NCBI GenBank assembly: GCA_002794775.1 | Contig: NBAY01000036.1 | Location: 62,001-126,000 of the forward strand | DNA from: Porodaedalea pini | Taxonomy: Eukaryota; Basidiomycota; Agaricomycetes; Hymenochaetales; Hymenochaetaceae | Direction: 5' to 3' | DNA: 64,000 bases | Shown here: positions 1-9,667 of the stretch, piece by piece | Position numbering within the stretch: the first letter of the stretch is position 1 | Layout: every line of letters begins with the position of its first letter | Position numbers and translations under genes: made by a program | The notes under the pieces: generated by a model | Seen by the model: only the letters and a program-made list of their open reading frames with translations | What the model was told of the DNA's origin: nothing | Databases searched by the model: none

Positions 1-170
1 GTCGCGACACGAAGGTTGAGTTCACACGGTTGCCTACCAGATTAAGCAATGCGAATCACTTTCCTTAAACAGGGGGCCGAAGACTTTTGAGAACCACCTG
101 TAGAACCGCGCAGGCAATCTCGTCATCCTCGCCCCGCTTGCCCAGTTCCCCGACCCCCAGCGACCAGTCT

Positions 171-1905
171 ATGTCGTCCCATCTCTCCACCCTCACCTTC
201 GCCAGCGAAACCACTGTTGTCTCCGAGCACGGCCCCAACCTCTACGAGAGGACGTCCTATTATAACAGCATCACTGGGGAAGGCGACCACCCGGAATTAG
301 TTTACCGTTTGGACTACCTCACTACGCCCTTCCCCAAGCCCGTCGGCAGACACGCCCATCTCCCCGTCAAGTCGCTCTGTGGAGTCTTCGACACCCTGCT
401 GAATGGTGTCTGGGACACTGTTGGTCCCCAAATCCGTGATCTGATCAAGGCCCACGAGATCCACTATTCGTCCGTCAACCCTGCCCGCTTCTTCACTCAT
501 GGACCGCCGGGAGAGGAGGCAGAGGGAAGTCTCGGTCCTGTCGTCATCTGGGTCGGTGTCTTTCCCGATTCTACCACCCCGGATGCTGCCCACGATGTCT
601 CCCAAGAGATCCTTACACTCCTGCAGAAGAACGGAGTCGAGGGTGCTGTTGTGGAATGGCACGAGGCGGTCCCGCAGAAGCTGGCAGGCTCCCCCCTTAT
701 GCGCCATGTCGGTACCGGCAATGCCACTCATCATGTCTATCGCTTCCTCACTGCTCTTCTCGGCGTTCCCCTTGCGACCGAAGAAATGGAGGAGGAGGAT
801 TCCCAGGGCAGTCTTACGCTCTGGTTCCACAAAAACAAAGACAAGGATGGCAACCCCAGCGGAAAGGTTTACGGGATCAGTAATTGCCACGCCACGTCCT
901 GTGCAAGAACACCACAGTCGATTACAAGCACAGAAGCGGTGCACCCAAGGACTACGTTGAGTTTGCGGGATGCGTCGATTCAAGCGCGGCGTCGACGAGA
1001 TCATGAAGGCCATTGCTGATCATGGCATTCTCGCCGACCTTTGGGTCCGCAAGATCTTCAAGCTGCAGGAGAATGAGGGGCAGGACCCGGAGAACGCAAG
1101 AGAGATTCGGCGGATTGGAGGCAAATTGGAGGAAGAGAAAGAAGCCATTGCCGATCTCGAGGCCCTCCACAATCAAGTCATGAAGGAATGGTCTGACATT
1201 CAGCTCCACCGCAACATCGACACGTCCAATATGCGAAGCCATCACGGTCGACAAGCGGCACCCGATATACCTCGGTCTGGGCTGCGTTCTTGGCTGCTGA
1301 GGCGAAGGTCAAGGACCAATTCGAAGGCAACGTCATTGATCTCGGTGCGTTTCGATTTATCTCTCTTGCATTTACCTCGTCAAACAAAAACAACTTTATT
1401 CAGGGTCAAAGTATTCACCTCAAGACCTAATGGATATGTTCTATCCTGTCGGTAGTGGTCCGACTACGTTCAAGTTTCCCGAGGGGAGGAAACTCCAGAT
1501 CAAGGGCTGCGCCACGAAGGAGGAGCTCGCCAACCCTGCTGAATTCGACAGCGAAGGCCAGCCCTGCCTTATTGTCGGCAAAGACGGCAACTCTACCGAC
1601 CTCACCGTCGGACGTTATGCCGGCCTGGTCTCGTTTACTCAGAACGAAGTCGGCATCGAGTCCCTCGAGCTCGGCATCTACAACTCGGGCGTCAAGGGTG
1701 CCGAAGTCTTCGCTAAAGGAGACTCGGGCTCCCTCGTCTGGAACATGAAGGATGGTGAAGCGCGCATCGTAGGCCAACTCCACTCTGGACAAATCAAAGG
1801 CAGAGCAATCATATTACCTACTGCACTCCTGGGTGGTACCTCCTGAAGCAGATCAAGAAGAAATTCAAGTACGCCGACTTCTACCGTACCACCTGGTCAG
1901 CTTGA
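171..1905 (+). pseudogene. Serine peptidase-like (GDSGS) basidiomycete family protein, pseudogene
   Basis: The translation reads like a large Agaricomycete family of unknown function. An N-terminal conserved block (GPNLYERTSYYN) leads to an SNCH motif near 880-890 and a C-terminal KGDSGSLVW motif near 1720. H and GDSG motifs in this order suggest a chymotrypsin-like fold; this is inference, not an established activity. A 59-bp intron (1345-1403, gtgcgt...ttcag) joins two well-matching parts. The frame is broken at least three times: a 5-bp tandem copy of GCCAC at 886-895 right after the SNCH codons, a one-base loss near 955-962, and another one-base shift near 1805-1815, after which the expected C-terminus (YRTTW) continues in a new frame to 1905. 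I place the start at the ATG at 171; the frame is open further upstream, so the true start is uncertain. Broken copy or assembly errors; a pseudogene is the simpler reading. Confidence 0.6.
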
Positions 1906-2393
1906 GAGCAACATTGGTGGCTGTAAAGGTTCATCTCTTTCTTCCGCTTCATGTTTTCGTACACGTAGCTGATGAACGTCGAAGCCTACGCATTGGCGAG
2001 CCATTCCACATTGTCTTCTTCTGCAACCTCTTCACCTCCACTACCCCCACTCTCTTTACTTCTCGTTTGTTGACTGCGAATCATCCCCCATCCCATCTCC
2101 CTGACTGCATTTCTTCCCCATTTCCAACTGTCCTTACTCTCGTTTCTTGACTCCCGGTTACGTTCTCGCTGTTGTTGGTGCCTGCGCGTGTCTTGCTCGT
2201 TGGATCACCGTTCAAATTTCTTTCTTTCTTCCGTCTTATCTCTTCGCCACTGGCATGATCACTGACGACCTCAACCTCCAGGCCTTGGCGAATCTTACAC
2301 GCTTCGTCTGTTCTCTCGACGTATGACAAGTAAGTATAAGGGTTGTGCCGTGGAAATACAAGGTACATGGGTCTAAACTACGAATGCTCGCCT
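1906..2393. other. Intergenic, no gene recognised
   Basis: Pyrimidine-rich stretches and short open frames only. It separates the 3' ends of the peptidase-like pseudogene (plus) and the 4-exon hypothetical gene (minus), so it should hold two convergent 3' ends. No terminator or RNA gene is recognisable. Confidence 0.5.
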
Positions 2394-3824
2394 TCAACGA
2401 TTCTGTCCACTCTCAACCATAAGCTTATCTTCAACATTTTCGTACCTCATCTCCGCCTCCCATTGTTCCTCAGTGACCTCCTCGACATCAGCATTGTTAT
2501 CTGCCAGCTCTCTCCCTTGGATTTGTGCATCTACGTAAAGAACACATTAAGCGGCGAGTCTACAAACTACGACAAAGGTAAATCTTACCTTGCTCAGCAT
2601 TCAGTAGCACGATCCATAGCAGTCTGTCTGTCGCATTCCACTCCTTCCGGTCGGCAATCTCCACATCTGCCTGAAGCTTACGGTCGACGCGACCCCAGTT
2701 TCCGCGGATAACAGCGAGTTGCTCAGTACGCCTGTTCCTCAGGTCTTGCTGCCAGTCCCATGCCTGCGCCAATACATTCTGCGATGAGCTCGATGGCGAT
2801 GCAGATGTCCGAGGTGTAAGGGAAGTTGCGCGCCCCTCTTGAATGGCAAGTAATTGTCGCTTGCGTTCCGCTTTAGCCTCGGCCTCGCTGGCGCGCCACG
2901 TCTGCAAGCGTACAGAGAGGCCAGAGACTTTGTCCATCGTACCCTCCTTCGGCGCGGGCGGCGGTACATCATACGATAGTGGAAGCGCATGGTGTTCTAG
3001 AACGGTGAGTCGACGTGCAGTCATCCCACCCGGCGTTCCTGGCTCAATAGCGGGCACACTCGGTGCGATTCGGGTATATACTCTCCTTATAACTGGTAGG
3101 TGAAGCGCAACCGTTTCCGCGACGCGGCCTGCGTCTCTTGCAAAGTTCGCCACTTTGGATGGCGTACGCTCGCCAGCCGCGGGGTCAGGGGTTGGGTCGA
3201 TCCCAATAAGCTGGCGCATGGCTGCGGTCTTGCATATACGTACGCGCAGGCCTCGTGGGGCGAAGTACTCTGCATTAGCACGTCGGAGGAGACGGTCAGT
3301 AAGTGTTTTGGCAATGATCCGGATGCTTGTTTCGGCGGCGATTTGCATACTGGTACCGGCGATTATAGCCCAATGATATGGTCTAGGATGTATTTTAAAA
3401 TATAAATTCTGGCTCCTCGAGAAAATGACGGTCGCTTACACGAAGCTCATAGCCATGCCTACGAGTTCAACGACACGAAGCGGCGGACTTGCTGACATTG
3501 CGATATTCAGCCCATCACTGAATAAGTTTAACAAATGTAAGTAAATGCAGAAGCATCAGCCGTAAACTGGGGGAAACGCCAAATCACTAACACAAAGGAC
3601 AGCCAATCATCCATTTCTATGCCCGAGGCCTGGAGCTCCTGGCTGTAAGCCCTCGTAAAAGCTGCATTGGCTCCTGCGGTTGCTTGTGGAAGACAAAGTG
3701 GCAAGCGCAAAGACGCGAGCTGTGAGGGTTCGGGTGCGCTACGGAATTCGGGAAAGAGTGCGACTGCGTCTTCGTTCGAGTGAATGACGAGCTCCTCTGC
3801 AGGTACTTGACTGCGAGCGCTCAT
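2394..3824 (-). CDS. Conserved Agaricomycete hypothetical protein, 413 aa, 4 exons
   Basis: I join four exons (3824-3592, 3517-3440, 3382-2589, 2530-2394). All introns are GT-AG and short (74, 57 and 58 bp); the first starts gttagt. The lengths sum to 1242 nt, 414 codons including the stop, with no internal stop, so the gene looks intact. The N-terminus reads PAEELVIHSNEDAVALFPEF, the middle has ALPLSYDVPPPAPKEGTMD, followed by a basic, charged stretch (WRASEAEAKAERKRQ) that may form a helix. The C-terminal exon is acidic. I know this family from many mushroom genomes as an uncharacterised multigene family; no enzyme motif or signal peptide is visible. Start choice: the ATG at 3824 begins the conserved N-terminus. 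Function unknown. Confidence 0.75.
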
Positions 3825-4589
3825 GATGTCTGGAGAGTTAGTGGTCGAGCTTGATGGAGAGGCTATTTATCATTGATGTGCTGCGCTGAGGCTGTGACTC
3901 GAGGTTTATAAATAGACTGCATCGCAGTCATGTCCGTTGCTGAATGGGCACTGATGCGATGTTATGCGGACACAGATCCGACCGGACCAGCCACTACTGG
4001 CTAACAATTTGGGCGCGCCGCAGAAATCAATTACCTTTTGTCAAATGCTTGGCTCTAAACTGGAAATATTCCTTTGAACTTGCTTCATTTGATGCTGAGA
4101 AGGGTGTACTGCAAGTCTGCGATAAGTCAGAGCAATGATAACATGCAGACTGGGGTGGACGTGAGAAATGAACGTCGTGTCGCTTGTCGTCCTAGTCGAT
4201 TCTTGCGTAAGGAGTATCACTGTCACTATCAGAGCGCCCAGAGTCAGCATTATGATTGCACAATTATGCTTGCATTGGGGGTGGGCAATCGCCGCGAGTC
4301 GCGCGTTAACTTTTTTTTGGGTCGGAGCTTCAACTCGCACCTTATATAGTAAGCGGTGGCAACAAAAAGTGTGCCGCCTTCTTGTAAATTATGTAGAATT
4401 GCCCGAATTATGAAAAATGATTAGATTAGACAGGATCTGTTGAAGTGAGATCAATGGAAGCAGTTACTGAGTCTTGGTGCCTCAGTTACACGAAGCAATT
4501 GCGTACATGTGGTGATTTGCATGACAATCTTTGAGAATTCTCTAAGTTAATACATGCCATGTGTTATGCTGCGCTAGCGCTCCTATCAG
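3825..4589. other. Intergenic, upstream of the hypothetical gene
   Basis: Holds the 5' flank of the minus-strand gene that starts at 3824. The sequence gtttataaatagac near 3904-3917 is TATA-like, but read on minus it lies about 80 bp upstream of the ATG and is only suggestive. From about 4300 the sequence turns AT-rich and grades into the decayed transposon gene. Short open frames here look like noise. Confidence 0.4.
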
Positions 4590-6067
4590 TTCCCACAGCT
4601 GCTTGTCTCATTTTTTCATCAAGCTATCCTTTGGAATCTCTGTGTCCTCCCCCCTGAGCTTGTCTAGCTGGTCCTTCAACTGTACTACTGTCAGATGCTG
4701 TACTGGTTCAAGATCGGATATAATTTCAAGATTCTTGAGGAATTCTTCTCTCTGTGATTGCTTTTCCACTCATGCTGCAGTTTTTCAGCACTTGGCGAAT
4801 ACTTGAGTCATATGCTCTTCATGAATTGCTCATCTTCATTTCTTGTCGAGTCCTTTTGCAATGCAATTGCGCACTTCTGTTCTAATGAACTTCTGATCCC
4901 GCTCTCCAGTTAGCATGGTATGCATAAAGTCTTGCATTTCCTTTCATCGAAATCTAAAGATTGAATTGAATAGATCTAATGTAGCGCTTGGATTCTTGTG
5001 TGCAAACACCCTGTATGCACCCAAAGCACCTTCATTTGCATCATTTGTAGTGGGCATCCAAGCAGCATTTTTTTTCATCTTTGGTGAGTTTTGAAATCTC
5101 TCCATCATCTGCAAATTCAGCTGAAAAGTGCTCCCAGGTCACCAGAGCCTCTTCTAGGAAAGCCACAAAAATCTCTTCAAGATATGGTAGGTCCAACACG
5201 AGCAATTGGATCACTTTGACAGCCTCCAGCTGTTTCCAGTGGTCAAGACCATTCAGTGTTGTGATTTGAGGGTTGGCATCAGTAGATAGGATAATTTGAG
5301 GCAAGTTGATGAGCTTTTTTATGTGGTCTTTGACGTTCTGATGAAGTGGAGCCATATCTAGTGCGTTCTGATGTTCTAAGCCAGGGCTGCACATGAGGGA
5401 CATGTAGGAATGGGAGATAGCCTCCTGATAGAGTGCCATGACTGCAAGCTCAGTTCACATTGGCCCATCAAGCAAACCCTTTAGAATGTTTAATTCCAGA
5501 TGATTCAAGGTTTGTTTCTCTTTAAGAATGCACATATGGTCCATGTAACTGATGTAGAAATCCAGATTTGCAATAAGCTCTGCCACCGCTTCAAGAAAAG
5601 ACCCATATCTGGTGTTAGAAGTGCCAGCAAAGGTGAAAATACATCCTAGAATAACTCTTGCATGGTCTCAAAGCAGGTCTTGCTGACCTTTCTTGTCATC
5701 TTTATCATTGAATAGAGAACCTGCGAGTGATGTGAGCTTCATAGCTCCCCCAGTCAACACCTCGCATGCCTGAGTCTTGGCTACATTCTCTTCATCACTA
5801 TCTGTGAGCTCAAGGATGGCTGCGTTATCCTTGTTCATGAGTGCAACCAGAGTGACAGGTAGTGAGAGCCATTTTTTTTTCATTCCAGCTGCACCGCCCT
5901 TTACTGAATTCAACTCTTTATGCATCTCGCAGCCAGTCCATATCCAGAGGTGCAGAAAGTGTCTGTCCTCCTCAGAAAGATACAGGTAAGATTCTCCTGC
6001 CAGCTCCTTCAAAAGCTTGTTCATTACTGCTGACATCTGTTTCTCCTTTTCCTCTTCATCTAGGTCC
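4590..6067 (-). pseudogene. Decayed transposon-associated gene, C-terminal part (split by element A1)
   Basis: Read on the minus strand from 6067 down, a broken protein shows GCEMHKELNSVKGG, then LTGGAMKLTSLAGSLFNDKDD, then a block ending FVAFLEEALVTWEHFSAEF (about 5100-5180), and near 4600-4720 HLTVVQLKDQLDKLRGED. These blocks, in this order, match a very abundant repeat-associated family I remember from Agaricomycete genomes. I cannot assign its transposase superfamily with confidence. Several stops and shifts (5440-5667 and below 5040) make it a pseudogene. The reading frame at 6067 continues exactly into the part beginning at 18577 once A1 and one ggtcc copy are removed, so it was interrupted by A1. 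The decay on both sides suggests it was already or soon inactive. Confidence 0.5.
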
Positions 6068-6480
6068 TGTTAGAACCTGAACTTTCACCTTTTCCTTTAT
6101 TTTCCCTTTTACCATTTCCTTTATTATATTCGTCCTTTTCATTATATTTACCCATCTTACACAATCATTCCCACACTGCCTTCATTCGTTCCATTCCCAC
6201 TTGTTAGGTAATGTTAGGTAATATAGTCTCACGGTCGTCGCTATATAAGGTCTCAGGAATCGCATGAACTCCTTGTTCTGCTTTTCCTCTTACCTCCGCG
6301 ACGACCTAGGTGAGACTCGTCCCCCTTGTATTAGTTTAGACTTGTATTAATCCTCTTACCTCCGCGACGACCTAGCCTGAGTAAGCGTGTCCCGAGTCTA
6401 CGCTCGAGTACAGCACGTCCCAGACGACAGTCAGCCGAGGCCTGCCCAGTCCGAGTCGTCTCCCAGACTCCCGCCTAACA
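6068..6480 (+). repeat. A1 5' LTR (413 bp)
   Basis: TGTTAG...CTAACA ends. TATATAA at 6242-6248; the predicted transcript start gttctgctttt (6275-6285) lies 33 nt downstream and is complementary to the primer site just inside the element. Two copies of a 24-bp block ending CGACGACCTAG follow. Confidence 0.93.
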
Positions 6481-7202
6481 TAAAAGCAGAACCTCACCCA
6501 GGCTCATCCTCAGTGTACGTCGTCGCTGTTGACTCGCCCTCACTCGGTCTAGAGGAGTACTCCCCTCGAAGGACCTGACGTGTAAACCCCCTAAACGACA
6601 ACCCTCAACCCTGCCCGGACATTTCTGGATGTTCGCGTATTAAGTAATCACTCCAACCAACCTTTCCCGACCCTGGCTCTCCGGATTAGCCTCTGGTGGA
6701 GCACACACCTGACGTGGACGTGGGTAACCAGACGAGTACAAACTTCGACGACAATCTCGTTTGTGATCTCACTCGGATCCTACCGCCTCGTCATCAACTT
6801 CGCTGACGAACCCGCTCAACGTTGGCGTAACCCCGGTACCAACGCACACCCGATCCCTGTTCCTCCTCCATCGTCAACATAGATCTCGATGAGGAACAAC
6901 GTCATGCTCTCCCACCTCGTTCCTGGTACAACGAGGAACACCGCTCCTGGTTCACGGTTACTCAAACAGGCGTTGAATACGTTATCTGGTGGCGTCCAGA
7001 GAAAGGACTCTGGTATTCGACGCTTGAGGGAGGAAGAAGATTAAAGTGGGCTCCTGCGCCGATAGATCAGACAACCCCGATTTCGCCATCGCTTTCGACG
7101 TCAACCATTCTCCCACCAATCCCAGGACCGTATAGAGAAGCGCGACGAGATTCATCACCACCGACCCCCCCTGAGCGACAAACGGACACGCCTAGAACAA
7201 CA
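6481..7202 (+). other. A1 leader with self-primer site and coding-like segments
   Basis: The bases aaaagcagaac (6482-6492) are the reverse complement of 6275-6285. The rest is a 0.7-kb leader that aligns with those of A2 and A3. Relative to A2 it has mostly third-position changes in two successive reading frames, and one 1-bp deletion near 6494-6502. Confidence 0.7.
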
Positions 7203-7436
7203 ATGTCGACGGGAAGCTTCAGCACACAACAGTTGGAGCAAATCACGGCGATCGTAGCAGGCGCCTTCGCTCACCAAGCCGCAAACACCCCAGCGGGCCC
7301 TAGTACCGCTGCTGTACCGAACATCGACGTCGCCCGACCACGTGAATTCACTGGTGGCGACGATTACCTCGACTTCAGACGTGAAGTCCTTCTTTTCGTA
7401 TCTGCAAATCCAAGTCGATACCCTACGTCAGAGAGT

Positions 7437-7849
7437 TGTTAGAATCTGAACTTTCACCTTTTCCTTTATTTTCCCTTTTACCATTTCCTTTATTATATTC
7501 GTCCTTTTCATTATATTTACCCATCTTACACAATCATTCCCATAATACCTTCATTCGTTCCATTCCCACTCGTTATGTAATGTTAGGTAATATAGTCTCA
7601 CGGTCGTCGCTATATAAGGTCTCAGGAATCGCATGAACTCCTTGTTCTGCTTTTCCTCTTACCTCCGCGACGACCTAGGTGAGACTCGTCCCCCTTGTAT
7701 TAGTTTAGACTTGTATTAATCCTCTTACCTCCGCGACGACCTAGCCTGAGTAAGCGTGTCCCGAGTCTACGCTCGAGTATAGCACGTCCCAGACGACAGT
7801 CAGCCGAGGCTTGCCCAGTCCGAGTCGTCTCCCGGACTCCCGCCTAACA
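7437..7849 (+). repeat. A2 5' LTR
   Basis: 413 bp, TGTTAG...CTAACA. TATA box at 7611-7617, predicted transcript start at 7644. It carries the duplicated block at 7655-7678 and 7721-7744. Confidence 0.96.
7611..7617 (+). promoter_or_regulatory. TATA box of A2 LTR promoter
   Basis: TATATAA, 33 nt upstream of gttctgctttt at 7644. The same spacing holds in A1 (6242 to 6275) and A3 (22749 to 22782). The expected polymerase II start, about 30 nt downstream, coincides with the block complementary to the primer site. Confidence 0.8.
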
Positions 7850-7850
7850 T

Positions 7851-7861
7851 AAAAGCAGAAC
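7851..7861 (+). promoter_or_regulatory. Self-primer binding site of A2
   Basis: The 11 bases aaaagcagaac start 2 nt inside the 5' LTR. They do not begin with TGG, as a tRNA primer site would. They are the exact reverse complement of 7644-7654, the predicted first 11 nt of the transcript. This is the arrangement known from Tf1/sushi-type elements, where the 5' end of the RNA folds back as the primer. Confidence 0.8.
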
Positions 7862-8572
7862 CGCCACCCGGGCTCATCCCCAGCGTACGTCGTCGTTGTC
7901 GACTCGCCTTCACTCGGTCTAGAGGAGCACTCCCCTCGACGGACTTGACGTGTAAACCCCCTAAACGACAACCCTCAACCCTGCCCGGACGTTTTCGGAC
8001 GTTCGTGTATTACGTAAATATATCAACCGACCTTTTCCGACCCTGGCTCTCCGCCTCTCCCTCTGGTGGAGGAACCATCTGACCTGGACGTGGGTAACAC
8101 ACCGTGTACAGTCGTCGACGTCATTGTCGATTGTGATCTCGGTCGCCTCCTTCCGTTTGGTCCTCAAACTCGCCGACGAACCTGTCCTTCGTCAGCGTAA
8201 CATTCACCCGGACAACCAACCGATCCCTGTCCCTCCGCCAACGTCAACATAGATCTCGACGAAGAACAACGTCGTGCTCTCCCGTCTCGTTCCTGGTATA
8301 ACGAGGAACGCCGTTCTTGGTTTACGGTTACCCAAACAGGTGTTGAATACGTTATCTGGTGGCGTCCGGAGAAAGGACTCTGGTATTCGACGCTTGAAGG
8401 AGGAAGGAGATTAAAGTGGGCCCCTGCATCGATACCCCAAACAACCCCGATTTCGCCATCGCTTTCGACGTCGACCGTTCTCCCACCAATCCCAGGACCG
8501 TATAGAGAAGCGCGACGAGATTCGTCACCACCAACCCCCCCTGAACGACAAACGGGCACGTCTAGAACAACA
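7862..8572 (+). other. A2 leader with conserved coding-like frames
   Basis: No ATG-started ORF of note, yet two adjoining frames are conserved in A1 and A3. Frame one is open from 7965 to a TAG at 8250-8252 and reads, for instance, LALRLSLWWRNHLTWTWV and later KLADEP. Frame two is the gag frame; it is open from 8201 to the gag ATG and includes EYVIWWRPEKGLWYSTLEGG. Differences between copies are mostly third-position. The two frames meet at acatagat with a -1 offset. It may be a Gag N-terminal extension or separate leader protein; splicing, frameshifting or non-AUG starts are possible. Confidence 0.5.
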
Positions 8573-9649
8573 ATGTCGACGGGAACCTTCAGCACCCAAC
8601 AGTTAGAACAGATCGCGGCGATTGTAGCAGGCGCCTTCGCTCACCAAGCCGCAAACGCCCCAGCTGGCCCTAGCACCGCTACGGTACAAAACATTGACGT
8701 CGCCCGACCACGTGAATTCACTGGTGGCGACGACTACCTCGACTTCAGACGTGAAGTTCTTCTTTTTGTATCAGCAAACCCGAACCGATACCCTACGTCG
8801 GAGAGTAAGATTTATGTAGCTCTCTCCTACCTGAAGGGTGGTAATGCGGCGACGTGGGCGCAGAACTACGTCGAGGAGTCGACAACGTCGGGAATCGTCA
8901 CCTTCACCGACAGCTGGGAGAGGTTCCAGGAGCGACTCGACGCCTCGTTCGACGACCCGAATCGCAAGGAGGCGGCGCTGAAGGAATTCCGGGAGAAGGT
9001 TCAGAAGGACCTCACCGCAGACAAGTTCTTCCAACAGCTCGACGTCATCATCAAGCGTGCGGAACTGAAGGACGACGGCATCATCTGTGATCGTCTCAAA
9101 CGCGCAATGAACATCGAAGTAGTGCGTGGAGTCCTGAGATCAACGCCGGTCCCGACGAAGTACGAGGACTGGAAGAACAAGGCTATCGAGATCGATCGCG
9201 GCGAACAACAGATCCGCGCAATCCAACGAGGCCGCCCGTTTATACCTCAGCCTCGCCCGCCGCAACAACAAGGACCCCCGGCTTGCCGTCAGGTAGCGGC
9301 CCCTCACGTCGACAGACGCGACGCGACCGGCGTCACTTTCGGAGGCGCTGGTCAACCGATGGACGTCTCAATGAACGAGGCGCAACGACGACGCGCGTGC
9401 TGGATCTGCGGCGGGCTGGGCCATTTCAAGGACAAGTGCCCGCAGGGGAAGCCGATCATCCAGCGCATGCTGGAACTAATGGCACCAGGTGAACGCCGCA
9501 TCCTCGCGGACGAACTCGGCGCGATGAAGGAATCGGCCTTCGAGGAAGTCGTAGACACTCGGAGGTCGATGGTGGAGGACTATGTGGAAGAAGGAGAGAA
9601 TGACGAAGAGGTCGTCGACTCGCAGGGTTTTGCGAGTGGTCAGGCGTAG
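8573..9649 (+). CDS. gag: A2 Gag
   Basis: 358 aa from the ATG at 8573. A Retrotrans_gag-like region spans about residues 45-215 (REFTGGDDYLDFRREVLLF, then LSYLKGGNAATWAQNYVEE). A basic, Pro/Gln-rich linker follows, then a CCHC zinc knuckle at residues 276-289 (CWICGGLGHFKDKC), and an acidic tail. Gag should form the particle and bind RNA. The stop (9647-9649) lies in the loop of the frameshift hairpin. The frame is open for 124 further codons upstream of this ATG, so the true N-terminus may be longer. The protein is almost identical to A3 Gag. Confidence 0.93.
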   Translation: MSTGTFSTQQLEQIAAIVAGAFAHQAANAPAGPSTATVQNIDVARPREFTGGDDYLDFRREVLLFVSANPNRYPTSESKIYVALSYLKGGNAATWAQNYVEESTTSGIVTFTDSWERFQERLDASFDDPNRKEAALKEFREKVQKDLTADKFFQQLDVIIKRAELKDDGIICDRLKRAMNIEVVRGVLRSTPVPTKYEDWKNKAIEIDRGEQQIRAIQRGRPFIPQPRPPQQQGPPACRQVAAPHVDRRDATGVTFGGAGQPMDVSMNEAQRRRACWICGGLGHFKDKCPQGKPIIQRMLELMAPGERRILADELGAMKESAFEEVVDTRRSMVEDYVEEGENDEEVVDSQGFASGQA

Positions 9650-9667
9650 CCATCGGGGCGACTGACC
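9625..9667 (+). promoter_or_regulatory. -1 ribosomal frameshift signal (A2 gag-pol)
   Basis: GGGTTTT at 9625-9631 is phased as G GGT TTT in the gag frame, the X XXY YYZ form of a slippery heptamer. After a 6-nt spacer (gcgagt) a perfect 6-bp stem forms between ggtcag (9638-9643) and ctgacc (9662-9667). The -1 frame is open from the slip site straight into pol. The same signal is at 14509 in A1 and 24763 in A3; the only change in A3 is in the loop. Confidence 0.8.

Noticed and set aside
6387..6578. Open frame from the A1 LTR across the primer site
   Set aside because: No ATG, and A2 has a TAG in the same place, so it is not conserved.
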